Shown here: positions 16,401 to 25,954 of the stretch, one piece after another | Layout of the letters: the number at the start of each line of letters is the position of its first letter | How positions within the stretch are numbered: position 1 is the first letter of the stretch | From: Streptomyces canus | GTDB lineage: Bacteria > Actinomycetota > Actinomycetes > Streptomycetales > Streptomycetaceae | Assembly (NCBI RefSeq): GCF_001514145.1 | Contig: NZ_KQ948667.1 | Location: 124,001-188,000 of the forward strand | Direction: 5' to 3' | Length of the DNA: 64,000 nucleotides | Notes under the pieces: model-generated | The model's input: only the letters and a program-made list of their open reading frames with translations | Databases searched by the model: none | Told to the model about the DNA's origin: nothing | Made by a program: the position numbers and the translations under genes

Positions 16401-16889
16401 ATGACGGATGCGGCGCGGCGCGACCCGGAGGCGGTCTCGAACTTCGTGGAGAGTTTCGCGGCCCAGCTCGTCGAGGCCGGGATGCAGCGCATGCCGGCCC
16501 GGGTCTTCGCCGCTCTCCTGTCCTCCGACGCGGGCACGATGACCGCGGCCGAACTGGGGGAGCAACTGCGGATCAGCCCGGCCGCGGTCTCCGGGGCGGT
16601 GCGCTATCTCGCGCAGACGCACATGGTCTCGCGGGAGCGGGAGCCCGGTTCACGCCGGGAGCGCTACCGGGTGCACGGCGACCAGTGGTACGAGGCCCTG
16701 ACCAACCGCGAGGCCCTCATCAAGCGGTGGGAGGGCGCGCTGCGTGAGGGTGTGAGCAGTCTCGGCGCCGACACCCCGGCAGGACGCCGCATGGCCGAGA
16801 CGCTCGCCTTCTTCGAGTTCGTCGAGGGCGAGGTCGCGGCCATGATGGAGCGGTGGCGGGTGCACCGCGAGAAGCTGTTCGGGACCTAG
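16401..16889 (+). CDS. MarR/GbsR-type transcriptional regulator
   Basis: 162 residues with a winged helix (AAELGEQLRISPAAVSGAVR YLAQTHMVSREREPGSRRER) and a C-terminal helical part. ATG 16401 is preferred because a TAnnnT box lies seven bases upstream, giving a leaderless message; GTG at 16392 is possible. Its divergence from the ABC exporter and the palindrome between them suggest it represses the exporter until a ligand is bound. The ligand is unknown. Confidence 0.85.
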   Translation: MTDAARRDPEAVSNFVESFAAQLVEAGMQRMPARVFAALLSSDAGTMTAAELGEQLRISPAAVSGAVRYLAQTHMVSREREPGSRRERYRVHGDQWYEALTNREALIKRWEGALREGVSSLGADTPAGRRMAETLAFFEFVEGEVAAMMERWRVHREKLFGT

Positions 16890-18394
16890 CGTTCCTTCGT
16901 CTCCTCCAGCACCGTCCGCCCCAGCAGCAGATACCGCTCGGGCGACCGACGCTTCAGGTACTGCGCGTACCCGATGCCCAGCGCCGCGACGGCAGCCACC
17001 AGCCACGGCGTGGCCTTCAGCACCAGCGAACCGGACTCCGTGCCGGCCGCCGCGCCCATGTTGGAGATCAGCAGGACGACCACGGCGAGCATCGCGATGC
17101 CGCCGACCAGCGGGGCCGTGAGGGTCCGGAACCAGTGGCGGCTCTCCGGGTGGTGCGTGCGGAAGTACGCCAGCACCGCGAAGGAGCACACGGCCTGCAC
17201 GATCAGGATCGCCATGGTGCCGAGGATGGCGAGCAGGACGTAGGTGCCGCTGTACGGGTCCTTGCCGGCCGCCCAGAACGCCAGCAGGAGTACGGCGGTG
17301 ACGATCGTCTGCACCAGGCCCGCGACGTGCGGAGAGCCGTGCCGGGGGTGGGTGCGGCCGACCGTGTGCTTCAGCGAGGGCAGGACGCCCTCGCGGCCCA
17401 GCGCGTACATGTAACGGGCGGCGCAGTTGTGGAAGGCCATGCCGCAGGCCAGCGAGCCGGTGATCATCAGCCACTGCATGACGTCGACCGCCCAGTGGCC
17501 GACGTACTGCTCGGTCGGGCCGAAGAAGAGCTGCAGGGGGTTGGCGGTGGCGACGTCGACGGCCTTGGACTCGCCGGTGCCCGAGATGGCCATCCACGAG
17601 ACGAAGACGTAGAAGACGCCGACGCCCAGGACGGAGATCATCGTCGCCTTGGGGATGATCTTCTTCGGGTTGCGGGACTCCTCGCCGTACATCGCCGTCG
17701 ACTCGAAGCCGACCCAGGACCAGAAGGCGAAGAAGAGGCCGAGGCCGGCGGACGTGCCCTTGAAGGCGTTGACCGGGTTGACCGGGTCGAGACTGAAGCC
17801 GTCCGGGCCGCCGCCGTGGAAGGCGACCGAGACCGCCATCGCGGCGAGGATCGTCACCTCGGTGGCCAGGAGTACGACGAGGAGCTTCTCGGCGACCGAG
17901 ACACCGAACCAGGTGCCCGTCGCGTTGACCGCGAGCATCAGGACCGCGAACGCCCACCAGGGGATGTGCACCCCGGTCTGGTCCTTCAGCGTGCCCGTCG
18001 CGAACGTCGAGAAGATGCCGATGAGCGCCGGCTCGAAGACGACGTACGCGAAGGTGGCGAGCAGCCCCGACGCGAGGCCCGCCGTGCGGCCGAGGCCGTA
18101 GGAGATGAAGCCGTAGAAGGCGCCGGTCGAGGTGATGTGCTTCGCCATTGAGGTGAAGCCGACGGAAAAGATTGCCAGGACGACCATTGCGACGAGGTAG
18201 CTCGCGGGCGCGCCGATGCCGTTGCCCGCCGACACCATGAAGGGCACGTTGCCGGTCATCGCGGTGATCGGCGCGGCGGTCGCCACGGCCATGAAGACCA
18301 CGCCGAGCAGGCCGATGGCGTTGGGCTTCAGCCGGTGAACCGTGCCTTCCTCGTCCGTCTTCGCCGCCGGGGCGACTCCCTCGTCCACTGCCAT
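16886..18394 (-). CDS. APC-family amino acid/amine permease, probable ethanolamine permease
   Basis: 502 residues with about twelve membrane helices. The first helix region GLLGVVFMAVATAAPITAMTGNVPF is characteristic of amino acid-polyamine-organocation transporters. It is divergent from eutBC, so ethanolamine uptake is the most economical assignment; amino acids remain possible. ATG at 18394 is preceded by AAGGAGAGGGG at a rather long distance. Its stop overlaps the stop region of the MarR-type gene by four bases. Confidence 0.82.
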   Translation of the reverse strand: MAVDEGVAPAAKTDEEGTVHRLKPNAIGLLGVVFMAVATAAPITAMTGNVPFMVSAGNGIGAPASYLVAMVVLAIFSVGFTSMAKHITSTGAFYGFISYGLGRTAGLASGLLATFAYVVFEPALIGIFSTFATGTLKDQTGVHIPWWAFAVLMLAVNATGTWFGVSVAEKLLVVLLATEVTILAAMAVSVAFHGGGPDGFSLDPVNPVNAFKGTSAGLGLFFAFWSWVGFESTAMYGEESRNPKKIIPKATMISVLGVGVFYVFVSWMAISGTGESKAVDVATANPLQLFFGPTEQYVGHWAVDVMQWLMITGSLACGMAFHNCAARYMYALGREGVLPSLKHTVGRTHPRHGSPHVAGLVQTIVTAVLLLAFWAAGKDPYSGTYVLLAILGTMAILIVQAVCSFAVLAYFRTHHPESRHWFRTLTAPLVGGIAMLAVVVLLISNMGAAAGTESGSLVLKATPWLVAAVAALGIGYAQYLKRRSPERYLLLGRTVLEETKER

Positions 18395-18484
18395 CGGGTG
18401 GCCCCTCTCCTTGTCCGTCCACTACGTGCCGAACCGGAACTCTGTAGACCGAATAAGTCGAGCAAGGGTCTCGGGGCGTTAAAT

Positions 18485-18536
18485 GTTTGTCAACCAGACC
18501 TTTAGAAATCTGACGGCAACACGCGGCTCGTAGCGT
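18485..18536 (+). promoter_or_regulatory. eutB promoter region with imperfect palindrome
   Basis: GTTTG-TCAAC-CAGAC (18485-18499) is an inverted repeat with one mismatch between the divergent permease and eutB genes. TAGCGT (18531-18536) ends seven bases before the eutB ATG and is its likely -10, implying a leaderless message. No cobalamin riboswitch fits in this 149-base gap. Confidence 0.45.
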
Positions 18537-18543
18537 CGTCGGC

Positions 18544-19935
18544 ATGAGCTACACGTCCGTTCTCGGCGGTCGACACCACCGCTTCGACACCCTCGCCCGT
18601 CTGCTCGCCTCCGCGAGTCCCGAACGCTCCGGCGACCGGCTCGCGGGACTCGCGGCCACTTCCGAACAGGAGCGGGTGGCCGCGCGCTGGGCGCTGGCGG
18701 ACGTGCCGCTCACGGAGTTCCTGGCCGAGCCGCTGATCCCGTACGAGACGGACGACGTGACACGGCTGATCCTCGACACGCACGACGCGGCCGCCTTCGC
18801 GCCGGTGGCGGGGCTGACGGTGGGCGAGTTCCGGGAGTGGCTGCTGTCTCCCGGAGCCGACGCGGGGGCGCTGGCCGCCCTCGCGCCCGGGCTCACGCCC
18901 GAGATGGTCGCCGCGGTCTCCAAGCTGATGGGCAACGCGGACCTGGTCGCGGTGGCCCGCAAGGTGCGGGTGGTCACCGCGTTCCGCTCGACGATCGGGC
19001 TGCCGGGACGGCTGGCGACCCGGCTCCAGCCCAACCACCCGACCGACGACCCGGCGGGCGTGGCGGCGGCCCTCCTCGACGGACTGCTGCTGGGCTCCGG
19101 CGACGCGGTGATCGGCATCAACCCGGCGACCGACAGCCCCAAGGCCGTACGGGACCTGCTGGAACTGCTCGACGGGGTGATCCAGAGGTACGCGATCCCC
19201 ACCCAGTCCTGTGTGCTGTGCCATGTCACGACGAGCGTGGACCTGATGTCCCGGGGCGCCCCGGTGGACCTGGTCTTCCAGTCGATCGCGGGGACCCAGG
19301 CGGCGAACGCGTCCTTCGGGGTGACGCTGGGGCTGCTCGACGAGGCGTACGAGGCCGCGCTCGCCCTGGAGCGGGGCACGGTCGGCCAAAACGTCATGTA
19401 CTTCGAGACCGGGCAGGGCAGCGCCCTGTCGGCGGGCGCGCACCACGGGGTGGACCAGCAGACGGTGGAGGCCCGGGCGTACGCGGTGGCGCGGCGCTAC
19501 GACCCGCTGCTCGTGAACACGGTCGTCGGCTTCATCGGCCCGGAGTACCTCTACGACGGCCGGCAGATCCTGCGCGCCGCCCTGGAGGACCACTTCTGCG
19601 GCAAGCTCCTCGGCCTGCCCATGGGGCTGGACATCTGCTACACCAACCACGCCGACGCGGACGACGACGACATCGCCACGATGCTCACGATGCTCGGCGT
19701 GGCCGGCGCGTCCTTCGTGATCTGCACACCGGGCGGCGACGACATCATGCTCAACTACCAGTCCGCCTCGTACCACGACGCCCTGTACCTCCGGGAGGTC
19801 CTGGGCCTGCGCCCGGCACCGGAGTTCGAGACCTGGCTCGACTCGATCGGGCTGCTGGACGAGAAGGGCGGGATCCGCGAGACCACCGGAGCGGCCCACC
19901 CGCTGACGGCTATCGGGAAGGAACTGGCGGCATGA
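18544..19935 (+). CDS. eutB: Ethanolamine ammonia-lyase, large subunit
   Basis: 463 residues, the normal length for EutB. The enzyme converts ethanolamine to acetaldehyde and ammonia using adenosylcobalamin; the large subunit is the catalytic TIM barrel. Family text includes VIGINPATDSPKAV, LCHVTTSVD, MYFETGQGSALSAGAHHGVDQQTVEAR (positions about 282-308) and MGLDICYTNHADADDDD. It overlaps eutC by ATGA. No microcompartment shell genes, reactivase EutA or aldehyde dehydrogenase are nearby, so this is the minimal catabolic form of the pathway, used for nitrogen or carbon. Confidence 0.95.
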   Translation: MSYTSVLGGRHHRFDTLARLLASASPERSGDRLAGLAATSEQERVAARWALADVPLTEFLAEPLIPYETDDVTRLILDTHDAAAFAPVAGLTVGEFREWLLSPGADAGALAALAPGLTPEMVAAVSKLMGNADLVAVARKVRVVTAFRSTIGLPGRLATRLQPNHPTDDPAGVAAALLDGLLLGSGDAVIGINPATDSPKAVRDLLELLDGVIQRYAIPTQSCVLCHVTTSVDLMSRGAPVDLVFQSIAGTQAANASFGVTLGLLDEAYEAALALERGTVGQNVMYFETGQGSALSAGAHHGVDQQTVEARAYAVARRYDPLLVNTVVGFIGPEYLYDGRQILRAALEDHFCGKLLGLPMGLDICYTNHADADDDDIATMLTMLGVAGASFVICTPGGDDIMLNYQSASYHDALYLREVLGLRPAPEFETWLDSIGLLDEKGGIRETTGAAHPLTAIGKELAA

Positions 19936-20675
19936 GCGAAGTGGCCGTACAGACAAGTGAGTTGTGGTCGTCGCTGCGGCAGCGCACCCAGGCCCGCATC
20001 GGCCTCGGCCGCGCCGGCTCGGCCCTCCCCACCCGGCACCGCCTGGAACTGCAGGCGGCGCACGCGGCCGCCCGGGACGCCGTGCACTCGCCGTTCGAGC
20101 CCGACGTGATCGCGGCGGGGCTGGCCGGGACGCCAACGGTACGGGTCCGCAGCTCGGCTCCGGACCGGCTCACCTACCTCCAGCGACCGGACCTGGGCCG
20201 CCGTCTCGACCCCACGGACCGGGCTCATCTGCCCATGGGGGAGTGGGACGCGGTCTTCGTGGTCGCCGACGGGCTGTCCAGCCGGGCGGTGCACGAGCAC
20301 GCGGCGGCGGTGGTGCGGGAGACGGCGGCCCGCCTCGAGGACTGGCACCTCGCTCCCGTCGTCCTCGCCGAACAGGCCCGGGTGGCCCTCGGCGACGACG
20401 TCGCGCAGGCGATGGGCGCCGCGATGGTCGTCGTCCTGGTCGGCGAACGGCCCGGTATGTCGGCGGCGGACTCCCTGGGCGCGTATCTGACATACCGGCC
20501 CACCCCGGGCGTGACGACGGACGCCGACCGCAACTGCCTGTCCAACATCCGCCCACCGCTGGGCCTGTCGTACACGGGGGCGGCGGAAAAGCTGGCGGGG
20601 CTGATGACGAGGGCCCGGCAGCTGGGCCTGACCGGGGTGAACCTGAAGGACGAGACGGACGCGCTGCCGGGGTAG
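19932..20675 (+). CDS. eutC: Ethanolamine ammonia-lyase, small subunit
   Basis: 247 residues. EutC completes the cobalamin-binding site at the interface with EutB. Recognisable segments are ARIGLGRAGSALPTRHRLELQ, AHAAARDAVHSPF, VVADGLSSRAVHEHA and the C-terminal GADAxx-like CLSNIRPPLGLSY. Its ATG overlaps the eutB stop by four bases. Confidence 0.95.
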   Translation: MSEVAVQTSELWSSLRQRTQARIGLGRAGSALPTRHRLELQAAHAAARDAVHSPFEPDVIAAGLAGTPTVRVRSSAPDRLTYLQRPDLGRRLDPTDRAHLPMGEWDAVFVVADGLSSRAVHEHAAAVVRETAARLEDWHLAPVVLAEQARVALGDDVAQAMGAAMVVVLVGERPGMSAADSLGAYLTYRPTPGVTTDADRNCLSNIRPPLGLSYTGAAEKLAGLMTRARQLGLTGVNLKDETDALPG

Positions 20676-20696
20676 CCCCGACCACAAGGCTCCCCC

Positions 20697-21545
20697 TCAC
20701 CGCCCCGGCAACACCAACCCCAACGCCCCCTCCCGCACCGTCCAGGTCCGTCTCCGTACCGGTCCCGCCACCCCCGCGTCCGCCCGGTACCGGAAATCCG
20801 CCCCGGTGACGGTCACCGTCCTGCCGGTGGCCAGCAGCGGGGACGCCTCCGCGCCCACCGACAGTGGGCGCACCTCCACCGAGGCCAGGCCGCCGCCGGA
20901 GCCGGGGGTCACCGAGACCGACTCCAGGGGCTGGTCCAGGCCCACCAGCGTGACCCCGTCGACCTCCACCCGCAGCCGCGAGGGCCCCGGAAGGACAGGC
21001 GCGGTCTCCCGGGCGGGACGGGCCGGCACCAGGGTCCGTACGAGGGACTGGCAGGTCCGCAGCCAGGGCCGCGCGGCCTCCACGGGCTCCTCCCGGGCGA
21101 CCAGCGCAGGTATCCGCAGTGCGCCGAGGACCACCCCGTCGCTGTCGTCCACCAGCATGTCCAGCCGCCGCTCGGCCCCGTCCAGGACCGCCCGCGCGGC
21201 GGCCACCGCCCCCGTCGGCACGCCGAGGGCGTGGGCGAGTCCGAGCATCGGCCCCACCGGCACCACCGACAGCACACATTCGGCCAGCTCCCGCTGCCGG
21301 TGCAGCAGCACCACCGCCCGCATCAGCGCACGGTCGTCGCCGACGACCACCGGCCGCCGCGAGCCGCGCCGCGCCAGCGCCCGGGCGAACTCCTCGGGTC
21401 CCTCCGGCAGGCACACCTTCGTCGCCGCACCCGCGCTGAGCACGTCTTTCACGATTCGTACGGACTCGCCGTCCGTCTGCCGGGCGACCGGGTCGATCAC
21501 CACCAGCAGGTGATCGGAAGTCGTGGAAGTCGCCACCTCGGCCAT
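20697..21545 (-). CDS. Diacylglycerol-kinase-fold protein lacking catalytic motifs
   Basis: 282 residues from ATG 21545 with AGGAAG six bases upstream. The arrangement is that of the DagK/LCB5 lipid-kinase fold: an N-terminal nucleotide-binding half (LLVVIDPVARQTDGESVRIV) and a C-terminal beta-sandwich (VEVDGVTLVGLDQPLESVSV, VTVTGADFRYRADAG). However, the GGDGT ATP-binding motif is replaced by VGDDRA and the P-x-G-T-x-N-D motif by PVGPMLGLA. It is probably inactive as a kinase and may be a regulatory or scaffold protein. It is divergent from purA. Confidence 0.7.
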   Translation of the reverse strand: MAEVATSTTSDHLLVVIDPVARQTDGESVRIVKDVLSAGAATKVCLPEGPEEFARALARRGSRRPVVVGDDRALMRAVVLLHRQRELAECVLSVVPVGPMLGLAHALGVPTGAVAAARAVLDGAERRLDMLVDDSDGVVLGALRIPALVAREEPVEAARPWLRTCQSLVRTLVPARPARETAPVLPGPSRLRVEVDGVTLVGLDQPLESVSVTPGSGGGLASVEVRPLSVGAEASPLLATGRTVTVTGADFRYRADAGVAGPVRRRTWTVREGALGLVLPGR

Positions 21546-21578
21546 GCCTCGCTTCCTCGGGTAGCATCTTTGTGCAAG

Positions 21579-21606
21579 AGCCCCTTGCGCTATTGCGCCA
21601 GGGGCT
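21579..21606. terminator. Strong hairpin between divergent genes, upstream of purA
   Basis: AGCCCCTTGCGC-TATT-GCGCCAGGGGCT is a 12-bp stem with a single mismatch, followed by TTCGTCTATT. It lies in what should be the purA leader or promoter region. It could attenuate purA transcription, or insulate the two divergent genes. Confidence 0.55.
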
Positions 21607-21733
21607 TCGTCTATTCCGGGGCACCCGGGTCCGACGGGCAGCGGCCGACGACGGCCGTGGTGCACGCGACGGAGGAACCGTACGCGTACGCCCCCGACCT
21701 TGGACATGCCCCGCCCGGAAGGGGTGTACGCGC

Positions 21734-23017
21734 GTGCCCGCACTTGTGCTGCTCGGTGCTCAGTGGGGTGACGAAGGCAAGGGAAAGGCGACGGACCTGC
21801 TAGGTGGATCCGTCGACTATGTGGTGCGCTACCAGGGCGGCAACAACGCCGGCCACACGGTAGTCGTGGGCGATCAGAAGTACGCCCTCCACCTGCTCCC
21901 TTCCGGAATCCTGTCGCCGGGGTGCACCCCGGTCATCGGCAACGGTGTCGTCATCGATCCATCGGTCCTGTTCTCCGAGCTGAACGGACTGAACGACCGC
22001 GGCGTCGACACCTCCAAGCTCCTGATCAGCGGTAACGCCCACATCATCACGCCGTACAACGTCACCGTGGACAAGGTGACGGAACGCTTCCTCGGAAAGC
22101 GCAAGATCGGTACGACGGGGCGCGGCATCGGACCGACCTACGCCGACAAGATCAACCGCGTGGGCATCCGCATCCAGGACCTGTACGACGAGTCGATCCT
22201 GACCCAGAAGGTCGAGGCGGCCCTCGACGGCAAGAACCAGCTCCTGACCAAGGTCTTCAACCGCCGCGCCATAGAGGTCGGGCAGGTCGTCGAGGAGCTG
22301 CTGGGCTACGCGGACCGGCTCAAGCCCTACGTCGCCGACACGGTCCTGGTGCTCAACCAGGCCCTGGAGCAGGACAAGGTCGTCCTGTTCGAGGGTGGCC
22401 AGGGCACGCTCCTGGACATCGACCACGGCACGTACCCCTTCGTCACCTCCAGCAACCCCACCGCGGGCGGTGCCTGCACGGGTGCGGGCGTCGGCCCCAC
22501 GAAGATCAGCCGGGTCATCGGCATCCTCAAGGCCTACACGACCCGGGTCGGCTCGGGCCCGTTCCCGACCGAGCTGTTCGACGAGGACGGCGACGCGCTG
22601 CGCCGCATCGGCGGTGAGCGGGGTGTCACCACCGGTCGTGACCGTCGCTGCGGCTGGTTCGACGCGGTGATCGCCCGGTACGCGACCCGCGTCAACGGCC
22701 TCACCGACTTCTTCCTCACCAAGCTCGACGTCCTCACCGGCTGGGAGCAGATCCCGGTCTGTGTGGCGTACGAGATCGACGGCCGCCGCGTCGAGGAGCT
22801 CCCGTACTCCCAGACCGACTTCCACCACGCGAAGCCGGTCTACGAGTACCTCCCGGGCTGGAGCGAGGACATCACCAAGGCGAAGTCCTTCTCCGACCTG
22901 CCGAAGAACGCCCAGGACTACGTGAAGGCGCTGGAGGAGATGTCCGGCGCCCCGATCTCCGCGATCGGCGTGGGCCCGGGCCGGGACGAGACGATCGAGA
23001 TCAACTCGTTCCTGTAA
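21734..23017 (+). CDS. purA: Adenylosuccinate synthetase
   Basis: 427 residues from GTG 21734, preceded by GGAAGGGG. The enzyme makes adenylosuccinate from IMP, aspartate and GTP in AMP biosynthesis. The GTP-binding start LLGAQWGDEGKGKATDLLG, NNAGHTVVVG, KRKIGTTGRGIGPTYADK, FEGGQGTLLDIDHGTYPFVT and GVTTGRDRRCGWFDAV are all intact. It is a stand-alone gene ending in a strong terminator. Confidence 0.98.
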   Translation: MPALVLLGAQWGDEGKGKATDLLGGSVDYVVRYQGGNNAGHTVVVGDQKYALHLLPSGILSPGCTPVIGNGVVIDPSVLFSELNGLNDRGVDTSKLLISGNAHIITPYNVTVDKVTERFLGKRKIGTTGRGIGPTYADKINRVGIRIQDLYDESILTQKVEAALDGKNQLLTKVFNRRAIEVGQVVEELLGYADRLKPYVADTVLVLNQALEQDKVVLFEGGQGTLLDIDHGTYPFVTSSNPTAGGACTGAGVGPTKISRVIGILKAYTTRVGSGPFPTELFDEDGDALRRIGGERGVTTGRDRRCGWFDAVIARYATRVNGLTDFFLTKLDVLTGWEQIPVCVAYEIDGRRVEELPYSQTDFHHAKPVYEYLPGWSEDITKAKSFSDLPKNAQDYVKALEEMSGAPISAIGVGPGRDETIEINSFL

Positions 23018-23040
23018 ATCCCTTTTGCTCGAAGGCTGTT

Positions 23041-23070
23041 GGGCCGGTCATGGACTTCCTTGACCGGCCC
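23041..23070 (+). terminator. purA terminator
   Basis: GGGCCGGTCA, a 10-base loop, then TGACCGGCCC: a perfect 10-bp stem 24 bases after the purA stop. There is no U-tract, as is usual in Streptomyces. Confidence 0.8.
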
Positions 23071-23165
23071 ATGGCTTGCTCCTGGTTCCGCGCGCAACCG
23101 GTGGGGCGGGACTATCTACGCGGGTAGTTCCCTCTCTCCTCCCTCCCCGTTCCAGGAGCCCTTCC

Positions 23166-24974
23166 ATGCCCGTCAGTCCCCTGAACCGTCGTGCGTTCGT
23201 GAAGAAGTCTGCGGTCACCGGTGCGGCCGTGGCCGTCGCGGGGGCGGCGGGAGCGCCCGCCGCCCAGGCCGCCGAGCACCAGCCGGTGAAGAAGAACCGC
23301 ACCTGGTCGTTCTCCGTCCTCGGCACCACCGACCTGCACAGCCACGTCTTCGACTGGGACTACTACCTGGACAAGGCCTACTCCGACAGCAAGGGCAACT
23401 CCGTCGGGGTCGCCCGGGTCGCCACGCTCATCAAGCAGCAGCGCGCGGCCAAGGGCGAGGAGCACGTACTGCTTGTCGACGCCGGCGACATCATCCAGGG
23501 CACCTCCCTGGCGTACTACTTCGCGCGCGTGCAGCCCATCACCGACAAGGGCGCGCCGAAGCACCCGATGGCCGTCGCCATGAACCACATGCGCTACGAC
23601 GCCGCCGCCCTCGGCAACCACGAGTTCAACTACGGCATCGAGGTGCTCAGGAAGTTCGAGAGCCAGTGCCGCTTCCCGCTGCTGGGCGCCAACGCCCTGG
23701 ACGCGAAGACGCTGAAGCCCGCCTTCCAGCCGTACACCGTGAAGCGGATCTGTGTGCCGGGCGCCCCCGACATCAAGGTCGGCATCCTCGGCCTCACCAA
23801 CCCCGGCATCGCCCTGTGGGACAAGGACAACGTCAGCGGGAAGATGGTCTTCCCCGGCCTGGTCGAGCAGGCGAAGAAGTACGTGCCCCGGCTGCGCGCG
23901 CTCGGCTGTGACGTCGTCTTCCTGACCGACCACTCGGGGCTCGACGGTTCCTCGTCGTACGGCGACGAGCTGCCCTACGTCGAGAACGCCTCGAACCTCG
24001 TCGCCCAGCAGGTCCCCGGCATCGACGCGATCCTCGTCGGCCACACCCACGTCGAGGTGCCCTCGTACACGGTCAAGAACGAGGAGACCGGCGAGGACGT
24101 CCTCCTCTCCGAGCCGTACTGCTGGGGCTACCGGCTCAGCGTCTTCGACTTCGAGCTGGAACTCGTGCGCGGGCAGTGGAAGGTGACGAAGAAGACCGCC
24201 CAGACCCTGAACCCCAACACGGTCGACGAGGACCCGGAGATCAAGAAGCTCCTGGAGGCCGACCACGAGCTGGTCGTGAAGTACGTCAACACGCCCGTCG
24301 GCACCTGCACCGAGGACCTCTCCGCGGCGGACTCCTGCTGGAAGGATGTCCCCATCATGGACTTCATCCACCAGGTCCAGATGGACACCGTCAAGGCCGG
24401 CCTGTCGACCGCCGACGCCGCCCTCCCGTTGATCTCGGTCGCCGCGCCCTTCTCCCGCACCGCCGACATCCCCGCGGGCAGCGTCACCATCAAGGACATC
24501 GCCGGGCTCTACATCTACGACAACACCCTCTACGGCAAGAAGCTCACCGGCGCCCAGCTCAAGGACTACCTGGAGTACGCGGCGAAGTACTACTACCAGG
24601 TGGCCGCCGGCACGAAGGTCGACACCGCGACCCTCACCAACGCCAACAGCTTCTGGGACTACATGTACGACACCGCCGCGGGCGTCTCGTACGACATCGA
24701 CATCGCGCAGGCGGAGGGTTCGCGGATCAAGAACCTGTCCTACAACGGCACTCCGGTCACCGACGACCAGGTCTTCGTCGTCGCCGTCAACAACTACCGC
24801 GCCAACGGCGGCTCCGGCTACCCGCACATCGCCGCCGCGGACATCGCCTACAGCTCCACCAACGAGATCCGCCAGCTGATGATCGACTACGTGACCTCGA
24901 AGGCCACGCTGGACCCGAAGGACTTCGCGGTCACCAACTGGCAGCTGACGCAGGGCGGCACGCCCGTGTTCTGA
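23166..24974 (+). CDS. Tat-exported 5'-nucleotidase / 2',3'-cyclic phosphodiesterase
   Basis: 602 residues from ATG 23166 with AGGAG eight bases upstream. The N-terminus has a twin-arginine signal (NRRAFVKKSAVTGAAVAVAG, cleavage near AQAAEH). The calcineurin-like metallophosphatase part carries GTTDLHSHVFDWDY, VDAGDIIQGT, ALGNHEFNYG, TDHSGLDG and VGHTHVEVP, the five metal-binding blocks; the C-terminal 5'-nucleotidase substrate domain follows. It should liberate nucleosides from extracellular nucleotides for salvage, fitting its place after purA, though with its own transcription. Confidence 0.93.
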   Translation: MPVSPLNRRAFVKKSAVTGAAVAVAGAAGAPAAQAAEHQPVKKNRTWSFSVLGTTDLHSHVFDWDYYLDKAYSDSKGNSVGVARVATLIKQQRAAKGEEHVLLVDAGDIIQGTSLAYYFARVQPITDKGAPKHPMAVAMNHMRYDAAALGNHEFNYGIEVLRKFESQCRFPLLGANALDAKTLKPAFQPYTVKRICVPGAPDIKVGILGLTNPGIALWDKDNVSGKMVFPGLVEQAKKYVPRLRALGCDVVFLTDHSGLDGSSSYGDELPYVENASNLVAQQVPGIDAILVGHTHVEVPSYTVKNEETGEDVLLSEPYCWGYRLSVFDFELELVRGQWKVTKKTAQTLNPNTVDEDPEIKKLLEADHELVVKYVNTPVGTCTEDLSAADSCWKDVPIMDFIHQVQMDTVKAGLSTADAALPLISVAAPFSRTADIPAGSVTIKDIAGLYIYDNTLYGKKLTGAQLKDYLEYAAKYYYQVAAGTKVDTATLTNANSFWDYMYDTAAGVSYDIDIAQAEGSRIKNLSYNGTPVTDDQVFVVAVNNYRANGGSGYPHIAAADIAYSSTNEIRQLMIDYVTSKATLDPKDFAVTNWQLTQGGTPVF

Positions 24975-25054
24975 CGGGGGCGCGACGTCCATCGAATGTT
25001 TACGCGGACTTGTAACTCTGGTGTCAGGCGTACTCATTCACCTCGGGGGGACCG

Positions 25055-25924
25055 ATGGATGCGGAAGGCTGGACGAGGGAGCTGGGCGGACCGGGCAGCG
25101 TACGGGAGCTGGGCGGGGTGCGGGTGTCCGCGGTGCGCTGCCCGGCCCTGTCGCTGACCGGGGGCAGCGCGGGACCGTACCATCTGGCGCTGTTGCTGGC
25201 CGGTGAGCTCGTCCTCGACCAGGAGGGCCGCAGTGCACGGGCCGGCCGCGGGGACCTGGTGCTGCTGGACGGGGGCCGGCCGTTCCGGCTGGCGTTCACC
25301 GCGCCCCGGAACACGGTCGTCACCGCCCATCTCCCCGTCGTCCCCGGTGATCCGAGGCAGTGCGTGGCACGCACGCTCAGCGGCCGGGAGGGGCTGGGCG
25401 CACTGATCGCCGGGTTACTGACGGGACTGGCCCGGGACGCCACCCCCTACCGGTCCGCCGAGGAACGCCGGCTGGGCGTGGCCGTACTCGAACTCAGCGG
25501 TGCGCTCCTGGACTCGGGGCACTCGGAAGCCGTCCCTGAGCCGCTCCTCCCGCGCGTCCAGGCGTACGTCCTTCAGCACCTCGGCGACGGCCGCCTCACG
25601 CCCGACGACGTGGCCGCCGCGCACCACATCTCCACCCGTTATCTGCACCGCCTCTTCCAGCGCCAGGGCCTGACCGTGGCCGCCTGGATCAAGGCGCAGC
25701 GCCTGGAGCGGTGCCGCCGTGACCTGGCCGATCCACGGCTGGCACACCTCCCCGTGCACGTCGTCGCGGCCCGCTGGGGTTTCGCCCAACCCGCCGACTT
25801 CAGCAGGGCGTTCCGCACCGCCTACGGGATCTCCCCCTCGTGCTTCCGGGTGCGCTCCCTGCCAACAAACAGTGCGCGCGCTGCCAACGACAGACACCTC
25901 ACGGCTCAGCAGACTCACGGATAA
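25055..25924 (+). CDS. AraC-family transcriptional regulator with a TTA codon
   Basis: 289 residues. An N-terminal cupin-like ligand domain is followed by a C-terminal double helix-turn-helix (about residues 168-270): LTPDDVAAAHHISTRYLHRL FQRQGLTVAAWIK and VAARWGFAQPADFSRAFRTAYGISPSCFR. Codon 121 (25415-25417) is TTA, the only in-frame TTA I found in the window. In Streptomyces TTA is read by the bldA tRNA, so production is probably limited to late growth or development. Start ATG 25055 has a G-rich ribosome site. The lysin operon just downstream is a plausible target. Confidence 0.9.
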   Translation: MDAEGWTRELGGPGSVRELGGVRVSAVRCPALSLTGGSAGPYHLALLLAGELVLDQEGRSARAGRGDLVLLDGGRPFRLAFTAPRNTVVTAHLPVVPGDPRQCVARTLSGREGLGALIAGLLTGLARDATPYRSAEERRLGVAVLELSGALLDSGHSEAVPEPLLPRVQAYVLQHLGDGRLTPDDVAAAHHISTRYLHRLFQRQGLTVAAWIKAQRLERCRRDLADPRLAHLPVHVVAARWGFAQPADFSRAFRTAYGISPSCFRVRSLPTNSARAANDRHLTAQQTHG

Positions 25925-25954
25925 GTGCTGGAACCACATCCATGGGGGAACCGT

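Noticed and set aside
18395..18543. Cobalamin riboswitch before the B12-dependent eutBC genes
   Set aside because: The gap is 149 bases, lacks a B12-box-like sequence, and eutB seems to start leaderless at 18544.
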